A stretch of 64,000 nt of DNA from CAWDZK01 sp963726615 (lineage in GTDB: Bacteria; Actinomycetota; Actinomycetes; JACCUZ01): positions 390,062 through 454,061 of the forward strand of contig CAVSCX010000006.1 of assembly GCA_963726615.1 (NCBI GenBank), read 5' to 3'. The notes beneath the pieces were generated by a model. The model ran no database searches. It saw only the letters and a program-made list of their open reading frames with translations, and was not told the DNA's origin. Numbering within the stretch: position 1 is the stretch's first letter; every line of letters starts with the position of its first letter. Shown here in pieces: positions 56,401-64,000 of this stretch. Made by a program: the position numbers and the translations under genes.

Positions 56401-58022
56401 ACGGCGAGCCGCTGTGCGCCGGGCCGGCCGGTGACGGTGCCGCCGACCCGGTCCCACACCAGGCGCGGCCGCAGCTCGGCGAACTCGTCGCTCGGGTAGC
56501 GCCCGGCCAGCATGTCCAGCACCGACTCGAAGGCGCTGCGGGGGAGCGTGGCGTACGGCGCGGCGCGGCGCAGCACGTCGTACATCACCTCGACCTCCCA
56601 CTCGTCGACGCTGACCATCGCCACGACCTGCTGGGCGAGCACGTCGAGCGGGTTGCGCGGGTAGCGGGTCGTCTCGATCTGGCCGGTCCGCATCCGCTCC
56701 GCGACGACAGCGGTCTGCACCAGGTCGCCGCGGTACTTCGGGAAGATGACGCCGCGCGAGACGGCGCCGACCTGGTGGCCGGCCCGGCCGACCCGCTGCA
56801 GCCCGCTCGCCACCGACGGCGGCGACTCGACCTGGATCACGAGGTCGACGGCACCCATGTCGATGCCGAGCTCGAGGCTGGAGGTCGCGACCACGGCGGG
56901 CAGCCGGCCGGCCTTGAGCGCCTCCTCGATCTGCGCGCGCTGCTCCTTGGACACCGAGCCGTGGTGGGCCCGGGCGATCTCGGGGACCGCCGCGTCCGGT
57001 CGCGTCGCGGTGGCGCCCGCCTGGGCCATCACCTGGGCCGGCTGCAGGCCGCCGGGCTCGGGCACCTGCTCGCCGGTGGCGCGCTCGTAGGCGATCTCGT
57101 TCATGCGCGCGCACAACCGTTCGGCCAGGCGGCGCGAGTTGGCGAACACGATCGTCGACCGGTGTGCCTGCACCAGGTCGACGATGCGTTCCTCGACGTG
57201 CGGCCAGATCGACGTACGGCGCTCGTCGCCGGCCGCGGAGCCGCTGACCTCGCCGGTGGTCTGACCCAGCTCGCCGAGGTCCTCGACGGGGACGACGACC
57301 TCGAGCTCGACGGTCTTGGCGGACGGCGGCTGGACCACCTCGACGTCGTGCGGGCCGCCGAGGAAGCGCGCGACCTCCTCGACCGGGCGCACAGTCGCGG
57401 ACAACCCGATCCGTTGGGCCGGCCGTTCCAGCAGGTGGTCCAGCCGCTCCAGTGACAGCGCGAGGTGGGCACCGCGCTTGGTGCCGGCCACCGCGTGGAC
57501 CTCGTCCACGATCACCGTCTCGACGCCGCGCAGGGACTCGCGCGCCTGCGAGGTCAGCAGCAGGAACAGCGACTCGGGGGTGGTGATGAGGATGTCCGGC
57601 GGTGTTCGCCCGAACCGGCGGCGCTCGTCGGCCGGCGTGTCACCCGACCGCACGCCGACGGTGAGGTCCGGCTCGGGCAGGCCGAGCCGGGTCGCCGCGT
57701 GCCGGATGCCCGCCAGTGGCGAGCGCAGGTTGCGCTCGACGTCGACGGCCAGCGCCTTCATCGGGCTGACGTAGAGGACCCGGCACCTGCGCCGCGCCTC
57801 GTCGGGCGGCGGCTCGGCCGCCAGCCGGTCGATGGACCAGAGGAAGGCCGCCAGGGTCTTGCCGGACCCGGTGGGCGCGACCACCAGGGCGTTGCGGCCG
57901 GCGGACACGGCGTCCCAGGCGCCCACCTGCGCTGCGGTCGGCGCGGCGAAGGACGCGTCGAACCACGCCTGGGTCGCGGGGGAGAACCGCGGCTCCCGCT
58001 CGTCCGACCCGTCCGCGCTCAC
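53403..58022 (-). CDS. lhr: ATP-dependent helicase Lhr
   Basis: A 1539-residue superfamily 2 helicase. Walker A is APTGSGKT at 50-57, DEVH at 173-176 (DEVHAVAGTKRG), SAT in IGLSATV, and helicase C motifs STIVFANSRRLAERL, LATSSLELGIDMG-like ATSSLELGIDMGAVD and QRVGRAGHQ. The winged-helix/beta-barrel part and the long C-terminal Lhr-CTH region follow, so full length is present. It unwinds DNA/RNA hybrids in repair. GTG 58022 with GAGG upstream is chosen; the open frame continues back to palindrome C without homology. Confidence 0.94.
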   Translation of the reverse strand: MSADGSDEREPRFSPATQAWFDASFAAPTAAQVGAWDAVSAGRNALVVAPTGSGKTLAAFLWSIDRLAAEPPPDEARRRCRVLYVSPMKALAVDVERNLRSPLAGIRHAATRLGLPEPDLTVGVRSGDTPADERRRFGRTPPDILITTPESLFLLLTSQARESLRGVETVIVDEVHAVAGTKRGAHLALSLERLDHLLERPAQRIGLSATVRPVEEVARFLGGPHDVEVVQPPSAKTVELEVVVPVEDLGELGQTTGEVSGSAAGDERRTSIWPHVEERIVDLVQAHRSTIVFANSRRLAERLCARMNEIAYERATGEQVPEPGGLQPAQVMAQAGATATRPDAAVPEIARAHHGSVSKEQRAQIEEALKAGRLPAVVATSSLELGIDMGAVDLVIQVESPPSVASGLQRVGRAGHQVGAVSRGVIFPKYRGDLVQTAVVAERMRTGQIETTRYPRNPLDVLAQQVVAMVSVDEWEVEVMYDVLRRAAPYATLPRSAFESVLDMLAGRYPSDEFAELRPRLVWDRVGGTVTGRPGAQRLAVTSGGTIPDRGLFGVFLVGEKKSRVGELDEEMVYESRVGDVFALGSTSWRIEDITHDQVLVTPAPGQPGRLPFWKGDTLGRPVELGRALGAFTRELGTLPPAQARARVMASGLDEWAADNLLRYLDEQRAATGHLPDDRTIVVERFRDELGDWRVAIHSPFGSQVHAPWALVVAARMRERYGVDVQAMHADDGIVLRLPDVELEEGEAARTGGEMAMVDPDDVEPLVTAELGGSALFASRFRECAARALLLPRRNPGRRSPLWQQRQRSAQLLSVASDYGSFPVVLETMRECLQDVFDVPGLVRLMRDVEERAVRFVEVETSQPSPFARSLLFGYVAQFLYEGDSPLAERRATALSLDQTLLAELLGQQGYGGLRELLDPAAIASLAADLQRVSEDRRARDAEGVADLLRVLGPLSTAEAVARGARPAWLAELEEARRAVRLRVAGEERWVAVEDSGRLRDALGTPMPVGIPHAFLEPVRDPIGDLVARYARTHVPFTTADVADRWGLGVAVVAQTLQRLAGTGRVVAGEFLPGGSGSEWCDAEVLRTLRRRSLAALRKEVEPVPVDALASFLPAWQQIGSRLRGAEGVLRAVEQLQGAQVPASALESLVLPARVQGYSPALLDELCAAGEVLWRGHGPLPGADGWVSLHLADAAHLTLPEPDAAAVTTPLHEAVLDALAGGGAFFFRRLSGLVESTDDEALVSALWDLVWSGHVSNDTPAPLRTLVAGGRGAHRTRRATPRGRYGRAPRPGRAALPPRTGPPTVAGRWSLLPGTEPDPTRRAVTLAEVLLDRHGVVVRGAAQAERAPGGFAAVYRVLATFEESGRCRRGYFVEGLGAAQFALPGAVDRLRAISAALERAGEEPVARAASVDVPRALVLAATDPANPFGAALPWPRRAAPGGEDAGHRPGRKAGALVVLVDGRLVLYVERGGRTLLTWVEDAALLQPAVDALSLAVREGVLGRLTVERADGAGVLDSPLGQVLEEAGFHATPRGLRLRA

Positions 58023-58207
58023 CGGCCCATCCTCACCCACGGGTCCGACATCCGCAGGTGGGTGGTCACGGTGTGATGGCGGGGCGCGCGAGGTGGATAG
58101 CGGTGGCGTGCACGCCTGCCGGGGCTGACGGGTCAGATCAGCCAGGACGGCGGAGGCGGGCGGGTGGTGCCGATGGTCGCGCGGCTCTCCCGCCGTGCTG
58201 GTGCGTT
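58023..58207. other. Intergenic stretch upstream of lhr
   Basis: Together with palindrome C and the following 65 bases this makes a gap of about 304 bases. It holds the lhr Shine-Dalgarno at its left edge and the palindrome; no other gene or RNA is supported. Confidence 0.4.
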
Positions 58208-58261
58208 GAGTGGCGCGTTCTTGCAGATCTGGGGCCGAAGATCTGCAAGAACGCGCCACTC
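58208..58261. repeat. Palindromic repeat, copy C
   Basis: A 54-bp perfect palindrome: 23-bp arms beginning GAGTGGCGCGTTCTTGCAGA, with an 8-base loop GGGGCCGA. It is the most regular of the three copies, probably the youngest. It lies between the start of lhr and the stop of the small gene to its right, so a terminator role is possible for the latter. Confidence 0.9.
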
Positions 58262-58326
58262 GACGACCGGAGGTGGCAGCTTCCGGCTCAGCCGACGACC
58301 GGCTGAGCCCATCACCGAGGCCGGCT

Positions 58327-58527
58327 TCAGTACCCGATGAGCCCCGCGCCCCAGCGGTTGGCGACGTCGCGGTTGGGGTCGCTGGTGGGGTCGTCCGGCG
58401 GAATGCTCACGTCGGACTCGGCCACCAGCTCGTCGAGCGGGACCCGGGGCGGGAGCGCGGCCCAGCGCCTGGCCTCGGATGCCGGGGTGGGCCCGGTCCC
58501 GGCCTCGCTTGTCGTCTCCTCGGCCAC
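58327..58527 (-). CDS. Small conserved hypothetical protein
   Basis: A 66-residue protein, acidic and Pro-rich, ending PNRDVANRWGAGLIGY; the core VPLDELVAESDVSIPPDDPT is hydrophilic with no membrane segment. Similar short proteins occur in actinobacteria, without known role. GTG 58527 fits the leaderless pattern (GAGACT, six bases, GTG); GTG 58533 is the alternative. Confidence 0.65.
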   Translation of the reverse strand: MAEETTSEAGTGPTPASEARRWAALPPRVPLDELVAESDVSIPPDDPTSDPNRDVANRWGAGLIGY

Positions 58528-58533
58528 GCGCAC

Positions 58534-58539
58534 AGTCTC
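58534..58539 (-). promoter_or_regulatory. Candidate leaderless -10 box for the small protein gene
   Basis: Minus strand GAGACT, six bases, GTG 58527. Matches NANNNT. Confidence 0.35.
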
Positions 58540-58595
58540 GCACCCGCGGCGACGATGAGCCGATCAAAGGGTTCGATCATGTCGTGCGGCCGGTC

Positions 58596-58601
58596 TAGGG
58601 T
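58596..58601 (+). promoter_or_regulatory. Leaderless -10 box for the second ABC exporter
   Basis: TAGGGT, eight bases, GTG 58610. One or two bases wider than the other cases. Confidence 0.5.
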
Positions 58602-58609
58602 CGCTTCCC

Positions 58610-59580
<971 letters not shown>

Positions 59581-59584
<4 letters not shown>

Positions 59585-60414
59585 CCGCGACGCTGCCCAC
59601 GGCGTCCGCCACGCCCGAGCTGCCGGCCGCGCCGTCGACCGCCCGCCTGGTGGGGCGGGCCGTCGACTTCTGGCGGGTCCAGTTCGGTCGCACCTGGCGC
59701 GGGACCTGGGCCAGCACCGTGCTCACGCCGCTGGGCTTCCTGGCCGCGATGGGGCTCGGTCTCGGCTCGATCGTCGACAACGGGTCCGGTGCCGCGACGC
59801 TGGGCGGCGTCAGCTACCTCGACTTCATCGCGCCGGGCCTGCTGGCCGCGTCGATCATGCAGCAGGCCTCGTTCGAGTCGAGCTACCCGGTCCTCGGCGC
59901 GATCAAGTGGGCGAAGCAGTACCACGCCCAGCTCGCGACACCGCTGCGGGTGCGGGACGCCCTGACCGGCCACCTGCTCTGGGTCGCGATCCGCCTCTCG
60001 ATCAGCGCAGGTGTCTTCCTCGTCGTGATGGGGCTGTTCGCGACCCTTCACTCGTGGTGGGCGGTTCTCTGCCTGCCGGCGGCGGTGCTCACCGGCATGG
60101 CGTTCGTGCCGGGCATCTTCGCCTACGCCGCGACGCTCGACACCGACAGCGGCTTCGCCCTGCTGTTCCGCGTCGTCATCATGCCGATGTTCCTGTTCTC
60201 CGGCACGTTCTTCCCGGTCTCGCAGCTGCCGGACTGGCTCGAGCCGGTCGCGTACGCCGTTCCGCTGTGGCACGGCGTCGACCTGTGCCGCGACCTCGCC
60301 CTCGGCACCGTGTCGCTGCTCCCCGCTCTCGGGCACGTCGGCTACCTGCTGCTCTGGGCCGGCGCCGGCTACGCGGTCGCGCTGCGCACCTTCACGAGGC
60401 GGCTGCACACGTGA
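59581..60414 (+). CDS. ABC-2 type permease (NodJ-like), first subunit
   Basis: A 277-residue membrane protein with six helices, RTWRGTWASTVLTPLGFLAA at the N-terminal helix and the NodJ-type ending FSGTFFPVSQLPDWLEPVAY then VPLWHGVDLCRDL. GTGA overlap with the ATPase. Cargo unknown; the NodI/J group moves lipids or lipo-oligosaccharides. Confidence 0.9.
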
Positions 60415-61241
60415 GCGCCCCCAGCGTGGCGCCGTCATCGTTGCGCCTCACGCCTCCCGCCCTGCAGCGCCTCGTGGGGACCGGCGGCGCCTGGCACCTC
60501 GTCGAGCGCAACGCGCTCGTCTACCGGCGCGAGTGGCTGGTGCTGGTCTCCGGCTTCCTCGAGCCGGTGTTCTACCTGTTCTCGCTCGGCATCGGTGTGT
60601 CCAGGCTCGTCGGCGACGTCGCGCTGCCAGGTGGCCAGGTCGTCACCTACACCGCGTTCGTGGCTCCGGCGATGCTCGCGGCCAGTGCGATGAACGGCGC
60701 GATCATCGACGCCACCTTCGGCCTGTTCTTCAAGCTGAAGTACAACAAGCTGTACGACGCCGTGCTGGCGACGCCGGTGACGCCGGTCGACGTGGCCGTC
60801 GGCGAGATCACCTGGGCGCTGATGCGCGGGTCGTTGTACTCGATCTCGTTCGTCGGAGTCATGCTGCTGATGGGACTGATCTCGTCCTGGTGGGCGGTGC
60901 TGGCGCTGCCTGTCGTGGTGCTCACCGGGTTCGCCTTCGCGGCCGTCGGCACAGCCTGCACGACGTACATGCGGTCGTGGCAGGACTTCAGCTACATCAC
61001 GCTGGTGCAGCTGCCGATCTTCCTGTTCTCGGCGACGTTCTACCCGCTGTCGGTCTACCCCGGGTCCCTGCAGTGGGTGGTGCGCTGCTCGCCGCTCTAC
61101 CACTCGGCCACGCTGCTGCGGGAGCTCACGACCGGGACCGTCGGGCTGGGGTCCTTCGTGCATGTCCTCGTGCTCGTCGGGCTCGGACTGGTGGGCGTGC
61201 TGGTCACCGGTCGCCGGCTGGAGAAGCTGCTGCTCACCTAG
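60411..61241 (+). CDS. ABC-2 type permease (NodJ-like), second subunit
   Basis: A 276-residue paralogue of the preceding permease: NALVYRREWLVLVSGFLEPV, FFKLKYNKLYDAVLATPVTP and FSATFYPLSVYPGSLQWVVR with SPLYHSATLLREL. GTG in overlap with the first permease. Its TAG stop shares bases with the stop of the convergent beta-propeller gene. Confidence 0.9.
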   Translation: MSAPSVAPSSLRLTPPALQRLVGTGGAWHLVERNALVYRREWLVLVSGFLEPVFYLFSLGIGVSRLVGDVALPGGQVVTYTAFVAPAMLAASAMNGAIIDATFGLFFKLKYNKLYDAVLATPVTPVDVAVGEITWALMRGSLYSISFVGVMLLMGLISSWWAVLALPVVVLTGFAFAAVGTACTTYMRSWQDFSYITLVQLPIFLFSATFYPLSVYPGSLQWVVRCSPLYHSATLLRELTTGTVGLGSFVHVLVLVGLGLVGVLVTGRRLEKLLLT

Positions 61242-62527
61242 GGCGAGGCGACGTCCAGCCGGTGCCAGGTCTCGGCCCCGTCCTCGGTGCGCCACAGCTC
61301 GGTGCCGACGACGGCGTAGCCGATGTCGCGGGTGGTGAAGCCGAGGTAGCTGACGTCCCCGCCGGTCGGCGCGCTCGCCGTCGGCACCAGCGTGCCGTCG
61401 GAGGCCAGCCGGGACAGCGGCTGCTGCGGGACCGCCACTACGGCCTCGCCCGGGCCGCGGGCGCCGACGGACACGGAGTTCGGCAGCGAGCCCTGACCGG
61501 TGTCGACCGGCACGTCGGTCCACGTCCTCCCGCCGTCGTCGGACGCGGCGAGGTACGCGGCCGTCCCGGTCACGCAGGTGGCCCAGAGCGTGTCCGACCC
61601 GGACAGACGGGTGTCGAGCGATCCCCGGCACGGGTTGGCACCCTTCGCGAACGTGCCGGAGGCGTTCGACCAGGCGGGCGACCTGTCCGCGCCCAGGACG
61701 GTCACCCTGGTGCCCTGGACGGCCAGCGCCCCCGGCGCGGTGACGACGACCTGGCCCGGCACGGGCTGCCAGTCGTCCGTCCCGACAGGAGAGCTCCAGA
61801 GCTGGTCCTTCGCGAGATCCCCGCCGGTCTCGTTCGCCGCGACGAGTGCCCAGACCCGGCCGCTCGCGGCCTCGAGGGCGCGGACGTCGGCCGGTAGCTC
61901 GACGTAGTGCCAGCTGTGCCCTCCGTCGTGCGTGGCGTGCAGGTTTCCCCCGAACAGCCAGCCGTCGTCCGCGCTGCCGAAGCGGACGTCGCTCACGACG
62001 TTCCCGTCCGCGCTTCCGAGCTCCGGCGTTCCGGCGACCCGGTCGGCCGGGAGCGGGAGCGACGAGAAGGTCGCCCCGCCGTCGTGCGACTCGGCGAGGC
62101 GCAGGCAGCCGGTGCATCCACTGTCGCCGGCCGACCCCAGGACGACGATCGTCCGGGTGCCGGTCGCTGTCATCGACATCACGCGTGCGCCGTCCCAGGC
62201 CGCACCGGTGGGGGTCGGTGTCGGGGTGGGAGTAGCCGACCGGGTCGCGTCGTCGGTCTGGTGGCCCGTGCCGCCAGAGGCGGACGTGGACGTCGCCGGG
62301 CCGCCGGTGGGAGTACGCGGCTGGTGGGCGAGGAAGGCGCTGCCGGCGACCGCGACGACCACGACCGCACCGGCCACGGCGGTCACTGCCGCGCGTCGGC
62401 GGCGTCGCCGGGTGGCGCCGGCGTGCACCGCGTCGACCCGCACCAGGTGGGTCGGCAGTGCGAGCCGGTCATCGGTAATCAGGTCGCGCAGGTCGCGCTC
62501 GAGCGGGTCGCGGTCTAGCGGGTCCAC
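61238..62527 (-). CDS. Membrane-anchored beta-propeller protein, ECF sigma partner
   Basis: A 429-residue protein. A short charged cytoplasmic N-terminus (DPLERDLRDLITDDRLALPT) and Arg6 cluster precede one membrane helix (about residues 46-65). A Pro/Thr linker and an extracytoplasmic propeller follow with BNR/Asp-box-like units (ESHDGGATFSSL, THDGGHSWHYV, SDDGGRTWTDV, TEDGAETWHRL). It overlaps the sigma gene by 13 bases. It lacks a recognisable zinc anti-sigma domain, but the topology fits a membrane regulator of the sigma factor. GTG start. Confidence 0.78.
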   Translation of the reverse strand: MDPLDRDPLERDLRDLITDDRLALPTHLVRVDAVHAGATRRRRRRAAVTAVAGAVVVVAVAGSAFLAHQPRTPTGGPATSTSASGGTGHQTDDATRSATPTPTPTPTGAAWDGARVMSMTATGTRTIVVLGSAGDSGCTGCLRLAESHDGGATFSSLPLPADRVAGTPELGSADGNVVSDVRFGSADDGWLFGGNLHATHDGGHSWHYVELPADVRALEAASGRVWALVAANETGGDLAKDQLWSSPVGTDDWQPVPGQVVVTAPGALAVQGTRVTVLGADRSPAWSNASGTFAKGANPCRGSLDTRLSGSDTLWATCVTGTAAYLAASDDGGRTWTDVPVDTGQGSLPNSVSVGARGPGEAVVAVPQQPLSRLASDGTLVPTASAPTGGDVSYLGFTTRDIGYAVVGTELWRTEDGAETWHRLDVASP

Positions 62528-63048
62528 GTGCGCACCCCCTCGGAGTCGGTGGTGGCGCGCCCGCGCAGCGTCGCGAGCGCCTTCCAGGTCTGGCTCTTGA
62601 CGGTGCCGACCGAGCAGCCCAGTGCAGCCGCGGTGTCGGCCTCGGACAGGTCCTCGTAGTACCGCAGCACCAGCACCGCGCGCTGCCGCGGCGGCAGCGT
62701 CGCGAGCGCGGCCCACAGCTCGGCGTCGAAGCGACGATCGTCGGCCCGCGGCTCGTACGTCGAGTCCGTGACGTCGGCGATGAGCCGCTCCCGGCGGTAC
62801 CTACGCCAGACGCTCACGTGCCTGTTGACGATCGCGCGGCGGACGTAGGCGACCGGGTCGTCCTTCCGCACCACCCGGTCCCAGGACATCAGCGTGCGCT
62901 CCAGCGCGTCCTGGACGAGGTCGGCGGCACGGTGCGGGTCTCCGGTCAGCACGTGGGCGAACCGCAGCAGCTCGCGCATGCGGCCGCGCGCGAACGCGTC
63001 GAACGCGTCGACCGAGTCGACCGCGTCGACCGCGTCCTTGTCTCCCAT
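62515..63048 (-). CDS. RNA polymerase ECF sigma factor (SigE-family)
   Basis: A 177-residue sigma-70 family ECF factor. Region 2 is RELLRFAHVLTGDPHRAADL with VQDALERTL; region 4 is LPPRQRAVLVLRYYEDLSEA and LGCSVGTVKSQTWKAL. The N-terminus is odd: a run of D-A-V/D-S-V/D-A-F units encoded by 9-bp tandem repeats. ATG 63048 follows AGGGGCG; GTG 63051 is possible. It probably directs its own transcription; targets unknown. Confidence 0.92.
   Translation of the reverse strand: MGDKDAVDAVDSVDAFDAFARGRMRELLRFAHVLTGDPHRAADLVQDALERTLMSWDRVVRKDDPVAYVRRAIVNRHVSVWRRYRRERLIADVTDSTYEPRADDRRFDAELWAALATLPPRQRAVLVLRYYEDLSEADTAAALGCSVGTVKSQTWKALATLRGRATTDSEGVRTWTR
62992..63036. repeat. Five 9-bp tandem repeats inside the sigma gene
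   Basis: Units GAACGCGTC x2, GACCGAGTC, GACCGCGTC x2. On the coding strand they give DAV-DAV-DSV-DAF-DAF. Copy-number change keeps frame. The repeat lies in the extra N-terminal segment before region 2. Confidence 0.88.
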
Positions 63049-63090
63049 CACGCCCCTAGCGACGTCCGGGCGACCCGGAAGGTTGCCTGC

Positions 63091-63612
63091 TCAGCAGACC
63101 CGTTCCAGCCGCCCGGAGCGGAGGTCGTACACGAACCCGCCCACGGCGATGTTCCCGAGGTAGGGCCAGGACCGGACCCGCTGGACGTCCTGGCGGACCG
63201 ACGCTCGCTGGTCGTCGGTGGTGAGGAAGGAGATGCTGCGGGTGTCCGGCCCGCCCGCGTCGCGGACGGCCGCGTGCACGTCGGCCTCCGAGCCGCTGGC
63301 CATCCGGCAGTTGGTGTGCGCGACGACCATCACCCGCTCGACACCGAGCAGGTAGTCGGCCAGGACGAGGGTCCGCAGCACGTCGTCGGTGACCCGGGCC
63401 CCCGCGTTGCGCAGGATCTTCGCGTCGCCGGGCACCAGGCCGAGCATGCGTAGCGGGTCGATCCGGGAGTCCATGCAGGTGAGCACCGCCAGCCCGCGGG
63501 CGGCGCGGGCCTCGAGCTCGGGGAGGTCGGCGGCCCGGGCGAAGTCCGCGTTGGCCTCGAGGACGTCGGCGAAGGTGTCGTCGGTGGTTCGGTCGGAAGG
63601 AGGGCTCGGCAC
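63091..63612 (-). CDS. Beta-class carbonic anhydrase
   Basis: A 173-residue CO2 hydratase. Zinc ligands are Cys46 and Asp48 with Arg50 in TCMDSRIDP, and His99-x-x-Cys102 in VVAHTNCRMA; also RNAGARVTDDVLRTL. The C-terminus is shorter than plant types, like mycobacterial Rv1284-type enzymes. GTG 63612 is chosen from the leaderless -10 and homology; a longer frame to 63873 is shadow. Confidence 0.92.
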   Translation of the reverse strand: MPSPPSDRTTDDTFADVLEANADFARAADLPELEARAARGLAVLTCMDSRIDPLRMLGLVPGDAKILRNAGARVTDDVLRTLVLADYLLGVERVMVVAHTNCRMASGSEADVHAAVRDAGGPDTRSISFLTTDDQRASVRQDVQRVRSWPYLGNIAVGGFVYDLRSGRLERVC

Positions 63613-63619
63613 GGGCGGC

Positions 63620-63625
63620 AGCCTA
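63620..63625 (-). promoter_or_regulatory. Leaderless -10 box for carbonic anhydrase
   Basis: Minus strand TAGGCT, seven bases, GTG 63612. Confidence 0.6.
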
Positions 63626-63693
63626 GGCCGTGCCGGACCGCGAGCCACCGGCCCCCGGCGTGCGGTCGCCGTCTCCGTGCACGCCCCTGCGGT

Positions 63694-63699
63694 GATACT
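63694..63699 (+). promoter_or_regulatory. Candidate leaderless -10 box for DUF3046
   Basis: GATACT, six bases, ATG 63706 (NANNNT variant). Confidence 0.45.
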
Positions 63700-63705
63700 G
63701 GTGCC

Positions 63706-63897
63706 ATGCGGGTGACGGACTTCTGGGACCGGATGCGCGACGTCTTCGGGGCGCACGCCGAGTCGGTCGTCGAGATGCACGTGCTGCGCGAGCTGGACAA
63801 CCGCACGCCGGCCCAGGCGCTGGCCGCGGGGGAGCCGACCCTCCGGGTCTGGCGGGCGGTCTGCGAGGGCCACGACGTCCCGGCCGCCCAGCGCTGA
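63706..63897 (+). CDS. DUF3046 family protein
   Basis: A 63-residue protein: MRVTDFWDRMRDVFGAHAES, then VLRELDNRTPAQALAAGEPTLRVWRAVCE. DUF3046 lies immediately before recA in most actinobacteria and has no assigned function. Its presence at the right end predicts recA just beyond the window. Confidence 0.92.
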   Translation: MRVTDFWDRMRDVFGAHAESVVEMHVLRELDNRTPAQALAAGEPTLRVWRAVCEGHDVPAAQR

Positions 63898-63935
63898 CGA
63901 GGTTCTCCGGCGTGTCGCCGCGACGAGGGCCGGGA

Positions 63936-63951
63936 TCGAACACCTGTTCGG
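63936..63951. promoter_or_regulatory. LexA (SOS) box
   Basis: TCGAACACCTGTTCGG matches the actinobacterial/Gram-positive SOS box CGAAC-N4-GTTCG in both half-sites (one outer base off). It lies just before a -10 box, where LexA would block transcription of the gene to the right. Confidence 0.88.
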
Positions 63952-63952
63952 G

Positions 63953-64000
63953 TAATGTCCACAGGTGTCGGACCTGGTGCTCCCGGTCCACAGCCCGGTC
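63953..64000 (+). promoter_or_regulatory. SOS-controlled -10 box and start of an unidentified frame
   Basis: TAATGT (63953-63958), six bases, GTG 63965. The frame reads V-S-D-L-V-L-P-V-H-S-P-V and is open to the window edge, with the leaderless spacing seen elsewhere. RecA normally starts differently, so this is either the recA leader with a chance frame, or a short SOS gene before recA. Confidence 0.45.

Noticed and set aside
53565..57455. Long plus-strand open frame opposite lhr
   Set aside because: Composition (His/Asp/Val/Gln-rich) is that of an antisense frame; lhr helicase motifs are on the other strand.

Overview
This window is about 64 kb of very GC-rich DNA from a high-GC Gram-positive bacterium (class Actinomycetes). 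The gene order proS ... rimP-nusA-ylxR-infB-DUF503-rbfA-truB ... ribF ... rpsO-pnp-pepR-dapB ... thyA-dfrA-dapA-rnj ... ftsK-rodZ-rimO-pgsA-cinA-clgR ... DUF3046-(recA side) is the conserved actinobacterial backbone. GTG starts, GTGA/ATGA stop-start overlaps and strong G/C third positions fit this. The genus cannot be fixed from the sequence alone.

Layout. 0-3 kb: end of proS, a HAD hydrolase, a frameshifted TauE/SafE permease and an APH(6)-type kinase. 3-7.3 kb: a secreted subtilase with a Trp-rich pentapeptide tail, translationally coupled to a membrane GGDEF-EAL protein and preceded by an unusual triple-arm repeat. 7.2-8.2 kb: a DUF4439 pair on the minus strand. 8.2-17 kb: the rimP-to-truB translation/transcription block, interrupted by a divergent yczE/MocR pair. 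17-22.7 kb: a truncated glycosyltransferase, kynureninase, a SUKH protein, ribF, a membrane protein and a frameshifted aldo/keto reductase. 22.7-32.8 kb: rpsO, pnp, pepR, dapB, a GNAT, a nitroreductase, thyA, dfrA, dapA and rnj. 32.8-34.1 kb: a DUF559-type endonuclease gene bracketed by two copies of a palindrome. 34.1-40.5 kb: ftsK to clgR. 40.6-48.2 kb: nei, an ABM-type protein, an AAA ATPase, an ABC-2 exporter, a stress protein and an acetyltransferase. 48.2-51.6 kb: an accessory block with less extreme base use. 51.7-58 kb: an alditol-oxidase-like gene, a small unknown gene and lhr, all coupled on the minus strand. 58-64 kb: a third palindrome, a second ABC-2 exporter, an ECF sigma factor with a membrane beta-propeller, carbonic anhydrase, DUF3046, and a LexA box at the right edge.

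Cross-cutting observations. (1) A 52-54 bp palindromic repeat occurs three times; two copies flank the DUF559 gene and one supplies its stop codon. (2) At least a dozen genes have a TANNNT-like -10 box 6-8 nt before the start codon and no Shine-Dalgarno sequence, which is the signature of leaderless transcripts. (3) Two genes carry single frameshifts, either real decay or sequence errors. (4) An acetyltransferase gene appears to start at CTG in a CTGA overlap. (5) The pnp leader can fold its Shine-Dalgarno sequence into a hairpin.
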